The translations under genes were made by a program, and so were the position numbers. A stretch of 15,831 nucleotides of DNA from Thioalkalivibrio sp. (lineage in GTDB: Bacteria > Pseudomonadota > Gammaproteobacteria > SpSt-1174): NCBI GenBank assembly GCA_011046015.1, contig DSBO01000186.1, forward strand, positions 1-15,831, read 5' to 3'. Positions within the stretch are counted from its first letter, which is position 1. Each line of letters starts with the position of its first letter. Positions 7,209 through 14,262 of this stretch are shown one piece after another. The notes beneath the pieces were generated by a model. It saw only the letters and a list, made by a program, of their open reading frames with translations. It was not told the origin of the DNA and made no database searches.

Positions 7209-7999
7209 ACAGCCACGGGCGCCTTGATGTGGGGATGGTGTTCATAGCCGACCAGCTCGAAATCCTCGAAACGGAAATCGAAGATCGACCTCACCTCGGG
7301 GTTGATCTGCATGCGCGGCAGCGGCAATGGCGTGCGCGCGAGCTGTTCATCCGCCTGCTCGAGGTGATTGAGATAGAGGTGCGCATCGCCCAGGGTGTGC
7401 ACGAACTCGCCGGGCTCTAATCCCGTGACCTGCGCCATCATCAGGGTGAGCAGTGCGTAGGAGGCGATATTGAAGGGCACCCCGAGGAAGATGTCGGCGC
7501 TGCGCTGGTAGAGCTGGCAGGAGAGCCGGCCCTCGGCCACATAGAACTGGAAGAAGGCGTGACAGGGTGGCAGGGCCATATTCTCGATCTCCGCCACGTT
7601 CCAGGCGCTGACGATGAGGCGGCGCGAGTCCGGGTTGTTCCTGATCTGCTCGACCACCTGCGCGATCTGGTCGATGTGCCGACCGTCGGGCATGGGCCAG
7701 GAACGCCACTGCGAGCCGTATACCGGACCGAGCTCGCCGTTCTCGTCCGCCCATTCGTCCCAGATGGAGACGCCGTTTTCCTTGAGATAACGGATATTGG
7801 TGTCGCCCTTAAGAAACCACAGCAGCTCGTGGATGATGGAACGCAGGTGCAGCTTCTTGGTGGTGAGCACCGGAAAACCCTGGGCCAGATCGAATCGCAT
7901 CTGGTAGCCGAACACGGAGAGCGTGCCGGTGCCGGTGCGGTCTTCCTTCTTCACGCCGTGCTCGCGCACGTGGCGCATGAGATCGAGATACTGCTTCAT
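7205..7999 (-). CDS. thyA: Thymidylate synthase
   Basis: 264 residues, the same length as E. coli ThyA. It converts dUMP to dTMP with methylenetetrahydrofolate, producing dihydrofolate, which the adjacent FolA recycles. An upstream in-frame start at 8044 exists, but MKQYLDLMRHV at 7999 is the family N-terminus, and its ATG overlaps the lgt stop as ATGA, so 7999 is chosen. Key features: DRTGTGTLSVFG (20-31), YGSQWRSW (94-101), the catalytic nucleophile Cys146 in ALPPCHAFFQFYV, RSADIFLGVPFNIASYALL (166-184) for dUMP phosphate binding and substrate contacts, and GDAHLYLNHLEQ (204-215). The C-terminus KAPVAV closes the active site, as in E. coli. All essential residues are present. Confidence 0.98.
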   Translation of the reverse strand: MKQYLDLMRHVREHGVKKEDRTGTGTLSVFGYQMRFDLAQGFPVLTTKKLHLRSIIHELLWFLKGDTNIRYLKENGVSIWDEWADENGELGPVYGSQWRSWPMPDGRHIDQIAQVVEQIRNNPDSRRLIVSAWNVAEIENMALPPCHAFFQFYVAEGRLSCQLYQRSADIFLGVPFNIASYALLTLMMAQVTGLEPGEFVHTLGDAHLYLNHLEQADEQLARTPLPLPRMQINPEVRSIFDFRFEDFELVGYEHHPHIKAPVAV

Positions 8000-8820
8000 G
8001 AGGCCGAGTCCGTTTTTACTCTGGCGTCGCGGTAGTAGGCCCAAACCATCAAGCCGACGCCCGCCAGGATCATGGGCAGGCTCAGGAGCTGGCCCATGGT
8101 CATCCAGTCAAACGCGAGGAAATAGATGCTGCCGTCCGGGTTGCGATCGGGCTCGCGCGCGAACTCGACGAGAAAGCGGAAGGCACCGTAGGCGGCCAGG
8201 AACAGGCCGGCCACCGAACCCGCCGGCCGCGGGCGGCTGGAGAACACCCACAGCAGCACGAACAGGACCATGCCTTCCAGCGCCGCCTGGTAAAGCTGCG
8301 AGGGATGGCGCGCCAGGTTGTCCACATGCGGGAAGACCATGGCCCAGAAGGCGTCGGGGTCGGTGGGCCGGCCCCAGAGTTCGCCGTTGATGAAGTTGCC
8401 GATGCGCCCGGCGCCCAGGCCGATGGGCACCATGGGGGCGACGAAGTCGGCGAATCGCAGCATGCCGACCTGGTGCCGGCGCCCGTACCACCACATGGCG
8501 GCAATCACGCCGAGCATGCCCCCGTGGAAGCTCATGCCGCCCTGGTGGATGTAGAAGAAGGTCCAGGGGGCGCTGAGGAACTCCGCGGTGTTGTAGAACA
8601 GCATCGAACCCAGCCGCCCGCCGAGTATCACACCCAGCACGCCGTAGAACAGCATGTCGCCGACCTGCTCCGGCTTGAACGGGCTGTCCGGCCGCCTGGC
8701 GCGATACGCCCCCAGCGCCCAGAAGCCGGCGAAGCCGACGAGGTACATGAGGCCATACCAGCGCACCGCCAGCGGGCCGAGTTCGAAGAGGATCGGATCG
8801 ATTTCAGGATAGGTCATCAT
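7996..8820 (-). CDS. lgt: Prolipoprotein diacylglyceryl transferase
   Basis: 274 residues from the ATG at 8820 (the ATG three bases later is also possible). Lgt transfers the diacylglyceryl group from phosphatidylglycerol to the lipobox cysteine of prelipoproteins in the inner membrane, the first step of lipoprotein maturation. About seven hydrophobic segments are visible. The family signature GAGRIGNFINGELWGR (136-151) contains the essential Arg139 and Asn142. GGMSFHGG (94-101) contains His99, matching the catalytic His103 of E. coli, and RHPSQLYQAALEG (171-183) is conserved. The gene lies 24 bases after rlmI and overlaps thyA by ATGA. The lgt-thyA(-folA) order is a common gammaproteobacterial arrangement. 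A lipoprotein substrate is encoded in this window at 15635. Confidence 0.97.
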   Translation of the reverse strand: MMTYPEIDPILFELGPLAVRWYGLMYLVGFAGFWALGAYRARRPDSPFKPEQVGDMLFYGVLGVILGGRLGSMLFYNTAEFLSAPWTFFYIHQGGMSFHGGMLGVIAAMWWYGRRHQVGMLRFADFVAPMVPIGLGAGRIGNFINGELWGRPTDPDAFWAMVFPHVDNLARHPSQLYQAALEGMVLFVLLWVFSSRPRPAGSVAGLFLAAYGAFRFLVEFAREPDRNPDGSIYFLAFDWMTMGQLLSLPMILAGVGLMVWAYYRDARVKTDSAS

Positions 8821-8844
8821 GGCGTGCTCATCCTAACACGGTGA

Positions 8845-10044
8845 TCAGGCGTCGACCGCCCGGCTGAACACCACCTTGAGGTACTCGGTCTCGGGGATCG
8901 CCGGGTTCATCGGGTGGTCGGCCGACTGGTAACCATGCGCCAGCACCTGCAGGGTCCGGTCGACGTGGCGCGCGGCGCCGTGCATCTGCTGCACCAGCAC
9001 CTCGCGCGGCAAGTGGTGCGAGCAGGAGCAGCTGATGAGGAACCCGTCGCGCGAGAGCACCTGCAGGGCCATCTGATTGATGCGCCGGTAGCCCTCCACG
9101 CCCGACTTGAAGTCCTTCTTGCGCTTGATGAAGGCCGGCGGGTCGACGATCACCACGTCAAAGCGCTCGCGCTCCTCGCGCAGGGCACGCAGGGCCTCGA
9201 AGGCATCCCCCTCCATCAACCCCACGCGCTCGGCAACACCGTTGTCGCGCGCATTGCGCTCGACGTAGTCGAGCGCCGTGGCCGAGTTGTCGACACACAC
9301 GGCCGAGTCGGCACCCGCGCGCACGGCCTGGATGCCCCAACCACCGATGTAGCTGAACACGTCCAGCACCCGCGCGCCCTGCACGTAGCGCGCGAGCTGG
9401 GCGCGATTGTCGCGCTGGTCGTAATACCAGCCCGTCTTCTGTCCCCCCGCCAGCGGCGCGCGCAATTGCGCGCCGTACTCGGGGACCGTGATCTCGTCCG
9501 GCACCTCGCCCAGCGCCGCGCGCACATAGAGCTCCAGGCCCTCGAGCTTGCGCACGGCCCCGTCGTTGCGCAGCAGCACGGCGCGCGGCCTGACCACCTT
9601 GTCCAGGGCGGCCAGCACGTCGTCGAGGCGCGCCTCCATGCCGGCGGTGGTGATCTGCACCGCGTAGACGTCGTCGAAGCGGTCGACCACCAGCCCCGGC
9701 AGGCCGTCACCCTCGCCGTGCACCAGGCGGTAGTAGGGCTCGCCATACAGGCGCTCACGCAGCGACAGGGCGACCTTGAGGCGATGCACGATGTAGGAGC
9801 CGTCGAAGGGATGCTTGGCATCGCGGCTCACCAGTCGCGCGCAGATCAGCGAGTTTGGATTAGCGTAGCCCGTGCCGAGCGCGCGCCCCCGCGCATCCTG
9901 GATCTCCACCGGCTGGCCCGGCGCCAGGGCGGTGAGCGGCGTCACCGCCACGTCGACCTCGTTGCTGAACACCCACAGGTGCCCGGCGCGCAGGCGGCGC
10001 TCCTCGTTCTTCTTCAGGCGCAGCGGCGCGTATTCGAGGCTCAT
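8845..10044 (-). CDS. rlmI: Class I rRNA (cytosine-C5) methyltransferase, RlmI type
   Basis: 399 residues. RlmI methylates C1962 of 23S rRNA at carbon 5 using S-adenosylmethionine. The frame is open to 10095, but MSLEYAPLRLKKNEERR at 10044 is the family N-terminus, and GGAG at 10051-10054 lies six bases before that ATG. A PUA-type RNA-binding domain covers about residues 4-80. The motif GQKTGWYYDQRDNR (201-214) marks the RlmI/RlmK family. The Rossmann loop LDVFSYIGGWG is at 227-237, VDPPAFIKRKK at 300-310, and the catalytic-cysteine region SCSCSHHLP at 338-346 (Cys339/Cys341). It is the first gene of the minus-strand operon leading to lgt, thyA and folA, and it diverges from the DUF255 gene across 137 bases. 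Exact target base is inferred from family membership. Confidence 0.92.
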   Translation of the reverse strand: MSLEYAPLRLKKNEERRLRAGHLWVFSNEVDVAVTPLTALAPGQPVEIQDARGRALGTGYANPNSLICARLVSRDAKHPFDGSYIVHRLKVALSLRERLYGEPYYRLVHGEGDGLPGLVVDRFDDVYAVQITTAGMEARLDDVLAALDKVVRPRAVLLRNDGAVRKLEGLELYVRAALGEVPDEITVPEYGAQLRAPLAGGQKTGWYYDQRDNRAQLARYVQGARVLDVFSYIGGWGIQAVRAGADSAVCVDNSATALDYVERNARDNGVAERVGLMEGDAFEALRALREERERFDVVIVDPPAFIKRKKDFKSGVEGYRRINQMALQVLSRDGFLISCSCSHHLPREVLVQQMHGAARHVDRTLQVLAHGYQSADHPMNPAIPETEYLKVVFSRAVDA

Positions 10045-10123
10045 GGTGATCTCCGGGCTGGGAAGCGAAAGCGCATAGGATACCCCATCGGGCACCGGGA
10101 GCCCGCACCCGGGATGAGGGAAA

Positions 10124-10153
10124 AGGACAGCACCGCCGGGACTTGGCTATAGT
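10124..10153 (+). promoter_or_regulatory. Candidate sigma70 promoter for the DUF255 gene
   Basis: AGGACA at 10124-10129 matches four of six -35 bases and is followed, 18 bases on, by TATAGT (10148-10153), a five-of-six -10 box. Transcription would start near 10160, about 20 bases before the ATG at 10182, which is preceded by AGGGAG. The remaining divergent gap (10045-10123) must hold the rlmI promoter; only weak -10-like TATCCT was seen there (minus strand, 10077-10082) without a convincing -35. It also contains GGGC/GCCC dyad sequence around 10090-10105. Confidence 0.4.
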
Positions 10154-10181
10154 CGGGCCATCGCGCACCGAGGGAGAGCCC

Positions 10182-12257
10182 ATGACCCACCGCAACCGCC
10201 TGGCCGACGAGACCAGCCCCTACCTCCAGCAGCACGCCGGCAACCCCGTGGACTGGTACCCCTGGGGCGAGGAGGCGCTGGAAAAGGCGCGTCGCGAGGA
10301 CAGGCCCATCCTGCTCTCCATTGGCTATTCGGCCTGCCACTGGTGCCACGTGATGGCCCACGAGTCCTTCGAGGACGAGGCCACGGCGGCGCTCATGAAC
10401 CGGCTCTACGTGAACATCAAGGTCGACCGCGAGGAGCGCCCCGACCTCGACAAGCTCTATCAGGTCGCCCACTCCCTGCTCACCCAGCGCGCCGGCGGCT
10501 GGCCGCTGACCATGTTCCTCACGCCGAACGACCAGATGCCCTTCTTCGGCGGCACCTATTTCCCGCGCCAGGCGCGCTACGGCCTGCCGGGTTTCGGCGA
10601 GATCCTCGAGCGCGTGGCCGGGTTCTACCACGAGAAACGTGACGAGATCACGACACAGAACGACTCCATGCGCGACGCCCTGGCCCGCATCTACGACAGC
10701 CGCAGCACAGACGAGGCACTCAACTCGGCGGCGCTGGACCAGGCCCGCGCGGCGCTCGCCCGCGAGTTCGACGCACGCTTCGGCGGTTTCGGCAGCGCGC
10801 CGAAGTTCCCACACCCGGCCATGCTCGACCGCCTGCTGCGCCACTGGGCCGGCAGCCAGCTCGCCGGCCAGCCGGACGAACAGGCCCTGCACATGGTGCG
10901 TTTCACCCTCACGCGCATGGCCCGCGGCGGGGTCTTCGACCAGCTGGGCGGCGGCTTCTGCCGCTACTCGGTGGACGACTACTGGATGATCCCGCACTTC
11001 GAGAAGATGCTTTACGACAACGGCCCGCTGCTCGCGCTCTACAGCGAGCTGTTTGCCGCCACCGGTGACGGCCTGGCCGAGCGCACCGCCCGCGAGACCG
11101 CCGACTGGGTGCTGCGCGAGATGCAATCGCCCGAGGGTGGCTACTACTCCACGCTGGACGCCGACTCCGAGGGCGAGGAAGGGAAGTTCTACGTCTGGGA
11201 TGCGGCCCGCGTGCGCGAGCTGCTGAACGACGACGACTGGCGGATCCTTGCTCGCCACTACGGCCTCGACCGTCCGCCGAACTTCGAGGGGCGCTGGCAC
11301 CTGCACGTCTTCGAGGAAGCGGCCGACATCGCCCGCGCACTGGGTCTCGACGAGGAGCAGGTCCGGACCCGCCTCGACCGCGCGCGGTCGCGCCTGCTCG
11401 AGGTGCGCGCCAAGCGCATCCGCCCGGGGCGCGACGAGAAGGTTCTCACCGCCTGGAATGGCCTCATGATCAAGGGCATGGCAGCCGCCGCCCGTCACCT
11501 CGACGCTCCCGAATATGCCGAATCCGCCACCCGCGCGCTGGACTTCATCCGCCAGACACTCTGGCGCGACGACCGCCTGCTCGCCACCTACAAGGACGGC
11601 AAGGCGCACCTTTCCGCCTATCTCGACGACCACGCCTTCCTGCTCGACGGCATCCTCGAGCTGCTGCAGGTGCGCTGGCGCAGCGAGGACCTCGCCTTCG
11701 CCCGCGAGCTGGCCGACGTCCTGCTCGCGCACTTCGAGGACCGCGAACACGGCGGCTTCTGGTTCACCGCCGACGACCACGAGCAGCTCATCCAGCGGCC
11801 CAAGTCACTGGCCGACGAGGCCACCCCCTCGGGCAACGGCGTGGCCACCCAGGCACTCGCCCGGCTCGGCTTCCTGCTCGGCGAGGAACGCTACCTGCAG
11901 GCCGCCGACCGCGCGCTGAAACAGGCCGCCGCGTCCATGAACCAGGCCCCCTCGGCCCATTCCAGCCTGCTCACCGCCTTCGAGGAACAGCTGTTCTACC
12001 CGCAGATCCTAATCCTGCGTGGCGCCGGCGAGGCCCTGGCCGACTGGCAGCGGATGGCCAACCGCGCCTACGCCCCCCGCCGGCTGAGCTTCGCCATCCC
12101 CGCGGGGACCGAGGACCTGCCCCCGGCCCTGGCCACCAAGCAGGCGCCGGGCAACGGGCCCGTGGCCTATGTGTGCAAGGGGATGAGCTGCAGCGCACCG
12201 ATCAGAGAGCGCGAGGGATTCGAGAAGGCACTGGAAGAGACGACCCTGCGCGCATGA
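10182..12257 (+). CDS. DUF255 thioredoxin-like protein (YyaL / spermatogenesis-associated protein 20 family)
   Basis: 691 residues. The frame opens earlier (10143), but MTHRNRLADETSPYLQQH at 10182 is the invariant family N-terminus, and AGGGAG at 10171-10176 precedes it. Residues about 4-165 form the DUF255 thioredoxin-like domain; NPVDWYPW (21-28) and GYSACHWCHVM (48-58) carry the CxxC pair Cys52/Cys55. The rest resembles an (alpha/alpha)6 barrel like N-acylglucosamine 2-epimerases and glycosidases, with GGVFDQLGGGFCRYSVD and PHFEKMLYDN as conserved blocks. The C-terminus has a second Cys pair in VCKGMSCSAP. Length is normal for the family (about 670-700). The protein is probably cytoplasmic, since no signal peptide is seen. 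The biochemical function of this widespread family is not settled; a disulfide or redox role is suggested only by the CHWC motif. Confidence 0.93.
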   Translation: MTHRNRLADETSPYLQQHAGNPVDWYPWGEEALEKARREDRPILLSIGYSACHWCHVMAHESFEDEATAALMNRLYVNIKVDREERPDLDKLYQVAHSLLTQRAGGWPLTMFLTPNDQMPFFGGTYFPRQARYGLPGFGEILERVAGFYHEKRDEITTQNDSMRDALARIYDSRSTDEALNSAALDQARAALAREFDARFGGFGSAPKFPHPAMLDRLLRHWAGSQLAGQPDEQALHMVRFTLTRMARGGVFDQLGGGFCRYSVDDYWMIPHFEKMLYDNGPLLALYSELFAATGDGLAERTARETADWVLREMQSPEGGYYSTLDADSEGEEGKFYVWDAARVRELLNDDDWRILARHYGLDRPPNFEGRWHLHVFEEAADIARALGLDEEQVRTRLDRARSRLLEVRAKRIRPGRDEKVLTAWNGLMIKGMAAAARHLDAPEYAESATRALDFIRQTLWRDDRLLATYKDGKAHLSAYLDDHAFLLDGILELLQVRWRSEDLAFARELADVLLAHFEDREHGGFWFTADDHEQLIQRPKSLADEATPSGNGVATQALARLGFLLGEERYLQAADRALKQAAASMNQAPSAHSSLLTAFEEQLFYPQILILRGAGEALADWQRMANRAYAPRRLSFAIPAGTEDLPPALATKQAPGNGPVAYVCKGMSCSAPIREREGFEKALEETTLRA

Positions 12258-12272
12258 GGACGCGCCGTCTCT
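12236..12272 (+). terminator. Composite hairpin straddling the DUF255 gene stop codon
   Basis: AGAGACG (12236-12242) pairs perfectly with CGTCTCT (12266-12272), and inside it GCGCG (12248-12252) pairs with CGCGC (12261-12265), leaving an eight-base loop that contains the TGA stop. A five-base bulge (ACCCT) lies on the left arm only. No T-run follows on either strand, so a classical Rho-independent terminator is not shown. It could act as a transcript 3' end barrier between convergent genes. Confidence 0.3.
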
Positions 12273-12317
12273 AAAGGTGCCTGTCTCTACGAAGGACAAA
12301 GCTAAGGGGAGCGTCAC

Positions 12318-12395
12318 GTAGGAGCGCTGAGAGGCGCGATCACGACATGGCGGCCTCGGGCCACATGGGCAATCGCGGCTCGCACCGCTCCTACA
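12318..12395. repeat. Inverted REP pair (REPIN-like) between convergent genes
   Basis: A plus-strand unit at 12318-12340 begins GTAGGAGCG and ends GGCGCGAT, with GCGC/GCGC able to pair inside it. A minus-strand unit at 12371-12395 begins TGTAGGAGCGG and ends GCCGCGATT, with GCGG/CCGC pairing. GTAGGAGCG (12318-12326) is a perfect nine-base inverse of 12386-12394. The roughly 30 bases between the units are themselves partly palindromic (GGCC/GGCC around TCG). This is the layout of REPINs, non-autonomous elements spread by RAYT (REP-associated tyrosine) transposases encoded elsewhere. The element sits in the 191-base gap between the convergent DUF255 and di-iron protein genes; the rest of that gap shows nothing else. 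Confidence 0.7.
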
Positions 12396-12448
12396 TCCCA
12401 GGATTCACCTCGGTTAATGCGTCCGCTGTGCCGTTTATAGAATCACCG

Positions 12449-13216
12449 CTACGGCACCCGGAAATTCTCCTGCGTCAGCAGGTCGATCCCGCAATCCAGG
12501 TGACCGATCCAGCCGAGGAACTGATTGATCATCTCGCGGCCCTTGAAGGGGCGGCCGTGCTGCGGGACGATCATTTCCACATCCATGTCCCAGACCATGT
12601 CGGCCCACAGGCGACAGACCTTCTTCGACCCCATGTAGCGCTTGTGGAACGCAACCATGTAAGGCACGTGCTTCTCGAAGTCCTCCACCGGCTGGTCCGG
12701 ACCTTCCGGCACCATGGAGGCGCCCATGTCGCCCGAGAACAGGATCTTGCTCACCGGGTCGTAGAAGTGGAAGTTGCCCACCGAGTGCAGGAAGTGCGCG
12801 GGGATGGCCTTGATGACGGTGTCACCGAAGGGGATGTCCTGGCCGCCGTCGGGCAGCGCGATCAGGCGCTCGCCCAACCTGTCGCCGAGATAGCCCGGAA
12901 TGAGGTGCGGCAGGAAGCGCGCCCAGAGCTTGGAGCAGACCACGGTGGCATTGCTGCGCTGAATCCAGCTCGAGATCGAGGCGATGATGTCCGGGTCCTG
13001 GTGCGAGGCGATGATGTACTCCAGATCGCGCAGCGACACGTGCTTGCTGATCTCGTGCGAGAGCGCGGTGAAGGTCAGGTCACCGCCCGGATCGATCAGG
13101 GCGTCGTGCTCTCCATGTATAATGAGGAACTGGTTGGACTGCACGCCCTCGCCTTTCACCAGGTCCGTGAACGCCAGGCAGGAATGGTTTCCGTCGTTGT
13201 ACAGCTCTATGGGCAT
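12449..13216 (-). CDS. MBL-fold di-iron oxygen-binding protein, flavodoxin-less (ODP / flavodiiron-like)
   Basis: 255 residues, a metallo-beta-lactamase fold alone. IDPGG (41-45), ASHQDPDIIAS (70-80), PAHFLHSVGNFHFYDP (139-154), ILFSGDMG (158-165) and VPQHGRPFKG (217-226) line up with the iron-binding motifs of flavodiiron proteins. Predicted ligands are His72, Asp74, Asp76, His144, Asp163 and His220. The position that is Glu in classical flavodiiron proteins is Asp (74), and the following His is replaced by Ile77. There is no C-terminal flavodoxin domain, so electrons would have to come from a separate partner, or the protein may sense or bind O2/NO, as reported for ODP proteins in chemotaxis. 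TATAAC on the minus strand (13245-13240), about 25 bases upstream, is a possible -10, without a clear -35. Divergent from the rhodanese gene. Fold is confident; activity is inferred. Confidence 0.85.
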   Translation of the reverse strand: MPIELYNDGNHSCLAFTDLVKGEGVQSNQFLIIHGEHDALIDPGGDLTFTALSHEISKHVSLRDLEYIIASHQDPDIIASISSWIQRSNATVVCSKLWARFLPHLIPGYLGDRLGERLIALPDGGQDIPFGDTVIKAIPAHFLHSVGNFHFYDPVSKILFSGDMGASMVPEGPDQPVEDFEKHVPYMVAFHKRYMGSKKVCRLWADMVWDMDVEMIVPQHGRPFKGREMINQFLGWIGHLDCGIDLLTQENFRVP

Positions 13217-13323
13217 GTTCGGCTTTCGCTCTTGGAATCGTTATACGGCGAGGCGGGGCCCCGGTTCTCGGGGGCTACCTTAGCCAGCGGGGTGCGTCAT
13301 CTCCATGACACGAATCAATGTTC

Positions 13324-13344
13324 GGCCCGAACGGGCCATTATTT
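13324..13344 (+). promoter_or_regulatory. GC-rich dyad followed by an AT stretch in the rhodanese leader
   Basis: GGCCCG (13324-13329) and CGGGCC (13332-13337) are perfect inverse repeats separated by AA, followed directly by ATTATTT. As RNA this would be a five-base-pair hairpin with a GAAC loop and a weak U-rich tail ending only four bases before the AGGAG ribosome site (13349-13353). It could be an operator, a leader attenuator or chance in GC-rich DNA. The rest of the 143-base divergent gap shows a weaker CCCCG/CGGGG dyad near 13260-13274. Confidence 0.3.
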
Positions 13345-13359
13345 CGCCAGGAGCCCCAG

Positions 13360-13770
13360 ATGCCGAAGACCCTCAGCGACTTCATCAGCGAGGCCCGTGC
13401 CCGCGTCACCGACATCCAGGCCGATGACCTGGATGAGCTGCGCGAGGAGGACGCGGACCTGCTGCTGGTGGACGTGCGCGAACCCTACGAATACGAAAAG
13501 GCACACATCCCGGGCGCCATCCTGGTCCCGCGCGGCATGCTCGAGGGCGCTGCCGACCCCAACAACGCCCATCGCATCGAGGCCCTCTACACCGCCCGCG
13601 ACAAGCCGGTGGTGATCTACTGCGAGACCGGTGCCCGCGCGGCCATGGCCGTGGACACCCTGCAGCAGATGGGCTTTGCCAGCGTGAAGAACCTGGCCGG
13701 TGGTATCAAGATGTGGGAGGCCGAGGATCTGGACATCGAATCCGGGCCCTACGCCGGGCCACTGCCCTAA
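13360..13770 (+). CDS. Single-domain rhodanese-like sulfurtransferase
   Basis: 136 residues. Rhodaneses carry sulfane sulfur as a persulfide on a cysteine and pass it to acceptors such as cyanide or thiols. The frame is open from 13318, but the ATG at 13360 has AGGAG six bases upstream and begins a sensible protein, MPKTLSDFISEAR. LLLVDVREPYEYEKAHIPGAI (34-54) is the rhodanese CH2A region. VVIYCETGARAAMA (84-97) contains the active loop starting at Cys88 (CETGAR), a six-residue loop typical of sulfurtransferases rather than Cdc25-like phosphatases. LAGGIKMWE (112-120) is the C-terminal signature. No signal peptide is present, so it should be cytoplasmic. It is divergent from the di-iron MBL protein, a pairing that hints at sulfur or redox stress handling but does not prove it. 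Confidence 0.93.
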   Translation: MPKTLSDFISEARARVTDIQADDLDELREEDADLLLVDVREPYEYEKAHIPGAILVPRGMLEGAADPNNAHRIEALYTARDKPVVIYCETGARAAMAVDTLQQMGFASVKNLAGGIKMWEAEDLDIESGPYAGPLP

Positions 13771-13804
13771 GACCTTACGGTATCCAGGGTTGAATTCCTG
13801 CACC

Positions 13805-14221
13805 ATGACTGGGACTATCGGCAGCATGCAGCAGCTACGGCGACCACAGGCTCGACGCACGCTGGTGGCGTTCCTCGCCATCGGCGCGCTGCTGCTTTCG
13901 CAGTTCGCCCAGGTGCACTTCCACGTGCACCACCTCGACACCCAGGCCGCCGTACATCACCACAGCTTCGACCTGCACGCCGAGCTGCTGCTCGATCACG
14001 AGCACGACCATGCCGCCACCACCAAGCTCGATCTGCAGCAGGCGAACCTGGTGAAACAGCTGCTCAGCGCCCTGTCCCTGGCGCTGCTATGCCTGCTGGT
14101 CCTGCTTGCACTGCCCTCGGGTGGCGGCGGCACGCTGAGCACCCCGACCGAACGCCGCTCCCCCTCTAGACCCCACTACCGCTCCCCGCAACTTCGCGCG
14201 CCACCCGCTCCGGCGCCCTGA
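13805..14221 (+). CDS. Small His-rich two-helix membrane protein (CzcI-like by position)
   Basis: 138 residues from the ATG at 13805, or 131 from the ATG at 13826; neither has a strong Shine-Dalgarno. The shorter form starts MQQLRRPQARR and looks more like a signal or anchor start. A hydrophobic helix (residues 19-37 of the long form) is followed by a stretch with eleven histidines between residues 38 and 69, including HFHVHH, HHH and HEHDH. A second helix (about 84-104) and a Pro/Arg-rich tail come next. Topology suggests a periplasmic metal-binding loop between two helices, or a cleaved leader plus one helix. It lies 100 bases before a CzcC-like outer membrane channel, the position taken by CzcI in cobalt-zinc-cadmium operons, though no sequence match to CzcI can be claimed. 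Metal buffering or sensing is the likely role. It is 34 bases after the rhodanese and could be co-transcribed. Confidence 0.7.
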   Translation: MTGTIGSMQQLRRPQARRTLVAFLAIGALLLSQFAQVHFHVHHLDTQAAVHHHSFDLHAELLLDHEHDHAATTKLDLQQANLVKQLLSALSLALLCLLVLLALPSGGGGTLSTPTERRSPSRPHYRSPQLRAPPAPAP

Positions 14222-14262
14222 TTCGGCCGGTCCCCGGTCGATCTCCCCTATCGGTCATTCCT

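Noticed and set aside
8000..8044. N-terminal extension of thyA to an upstream ATG at 8044
   Set aside because: The start at 7999 gives the exact E. coli ThyA length and N-terminus and overlaps the lgt stop as ATGA; the extension has no conserved residues.
10045..10095. N-terminal extension of rlmI to 10095
   Set aside because: The ATG at 10044 has a good GGAG site six bases away and matches the family N-terminus.
8914..10152. Plus-strand ORF of 412 codons opposite rlmI
   Set aside because: Antisense shadow of the fully motif-supported RlmI gene; composition is typical of a reversed GC-rich coding frame.
10041..11780. Minus-strand ORF of 579 codons opposite the DUF255 gene
   Set aside because: It lies antisense to a clear conserved protein, has the low-complexity composition (Val/Ala/Glu/His/Arg) of a GC-rich shadow frame, and shows no recognisable motif.
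12347..13615. Plus-strand ORF of 422 codons across the REP pair, the di-iron gene and part of the rhodanese
   Set aside because: It is antisense to one conserved gene and out of frame with another, and its start lies inside the repeat.
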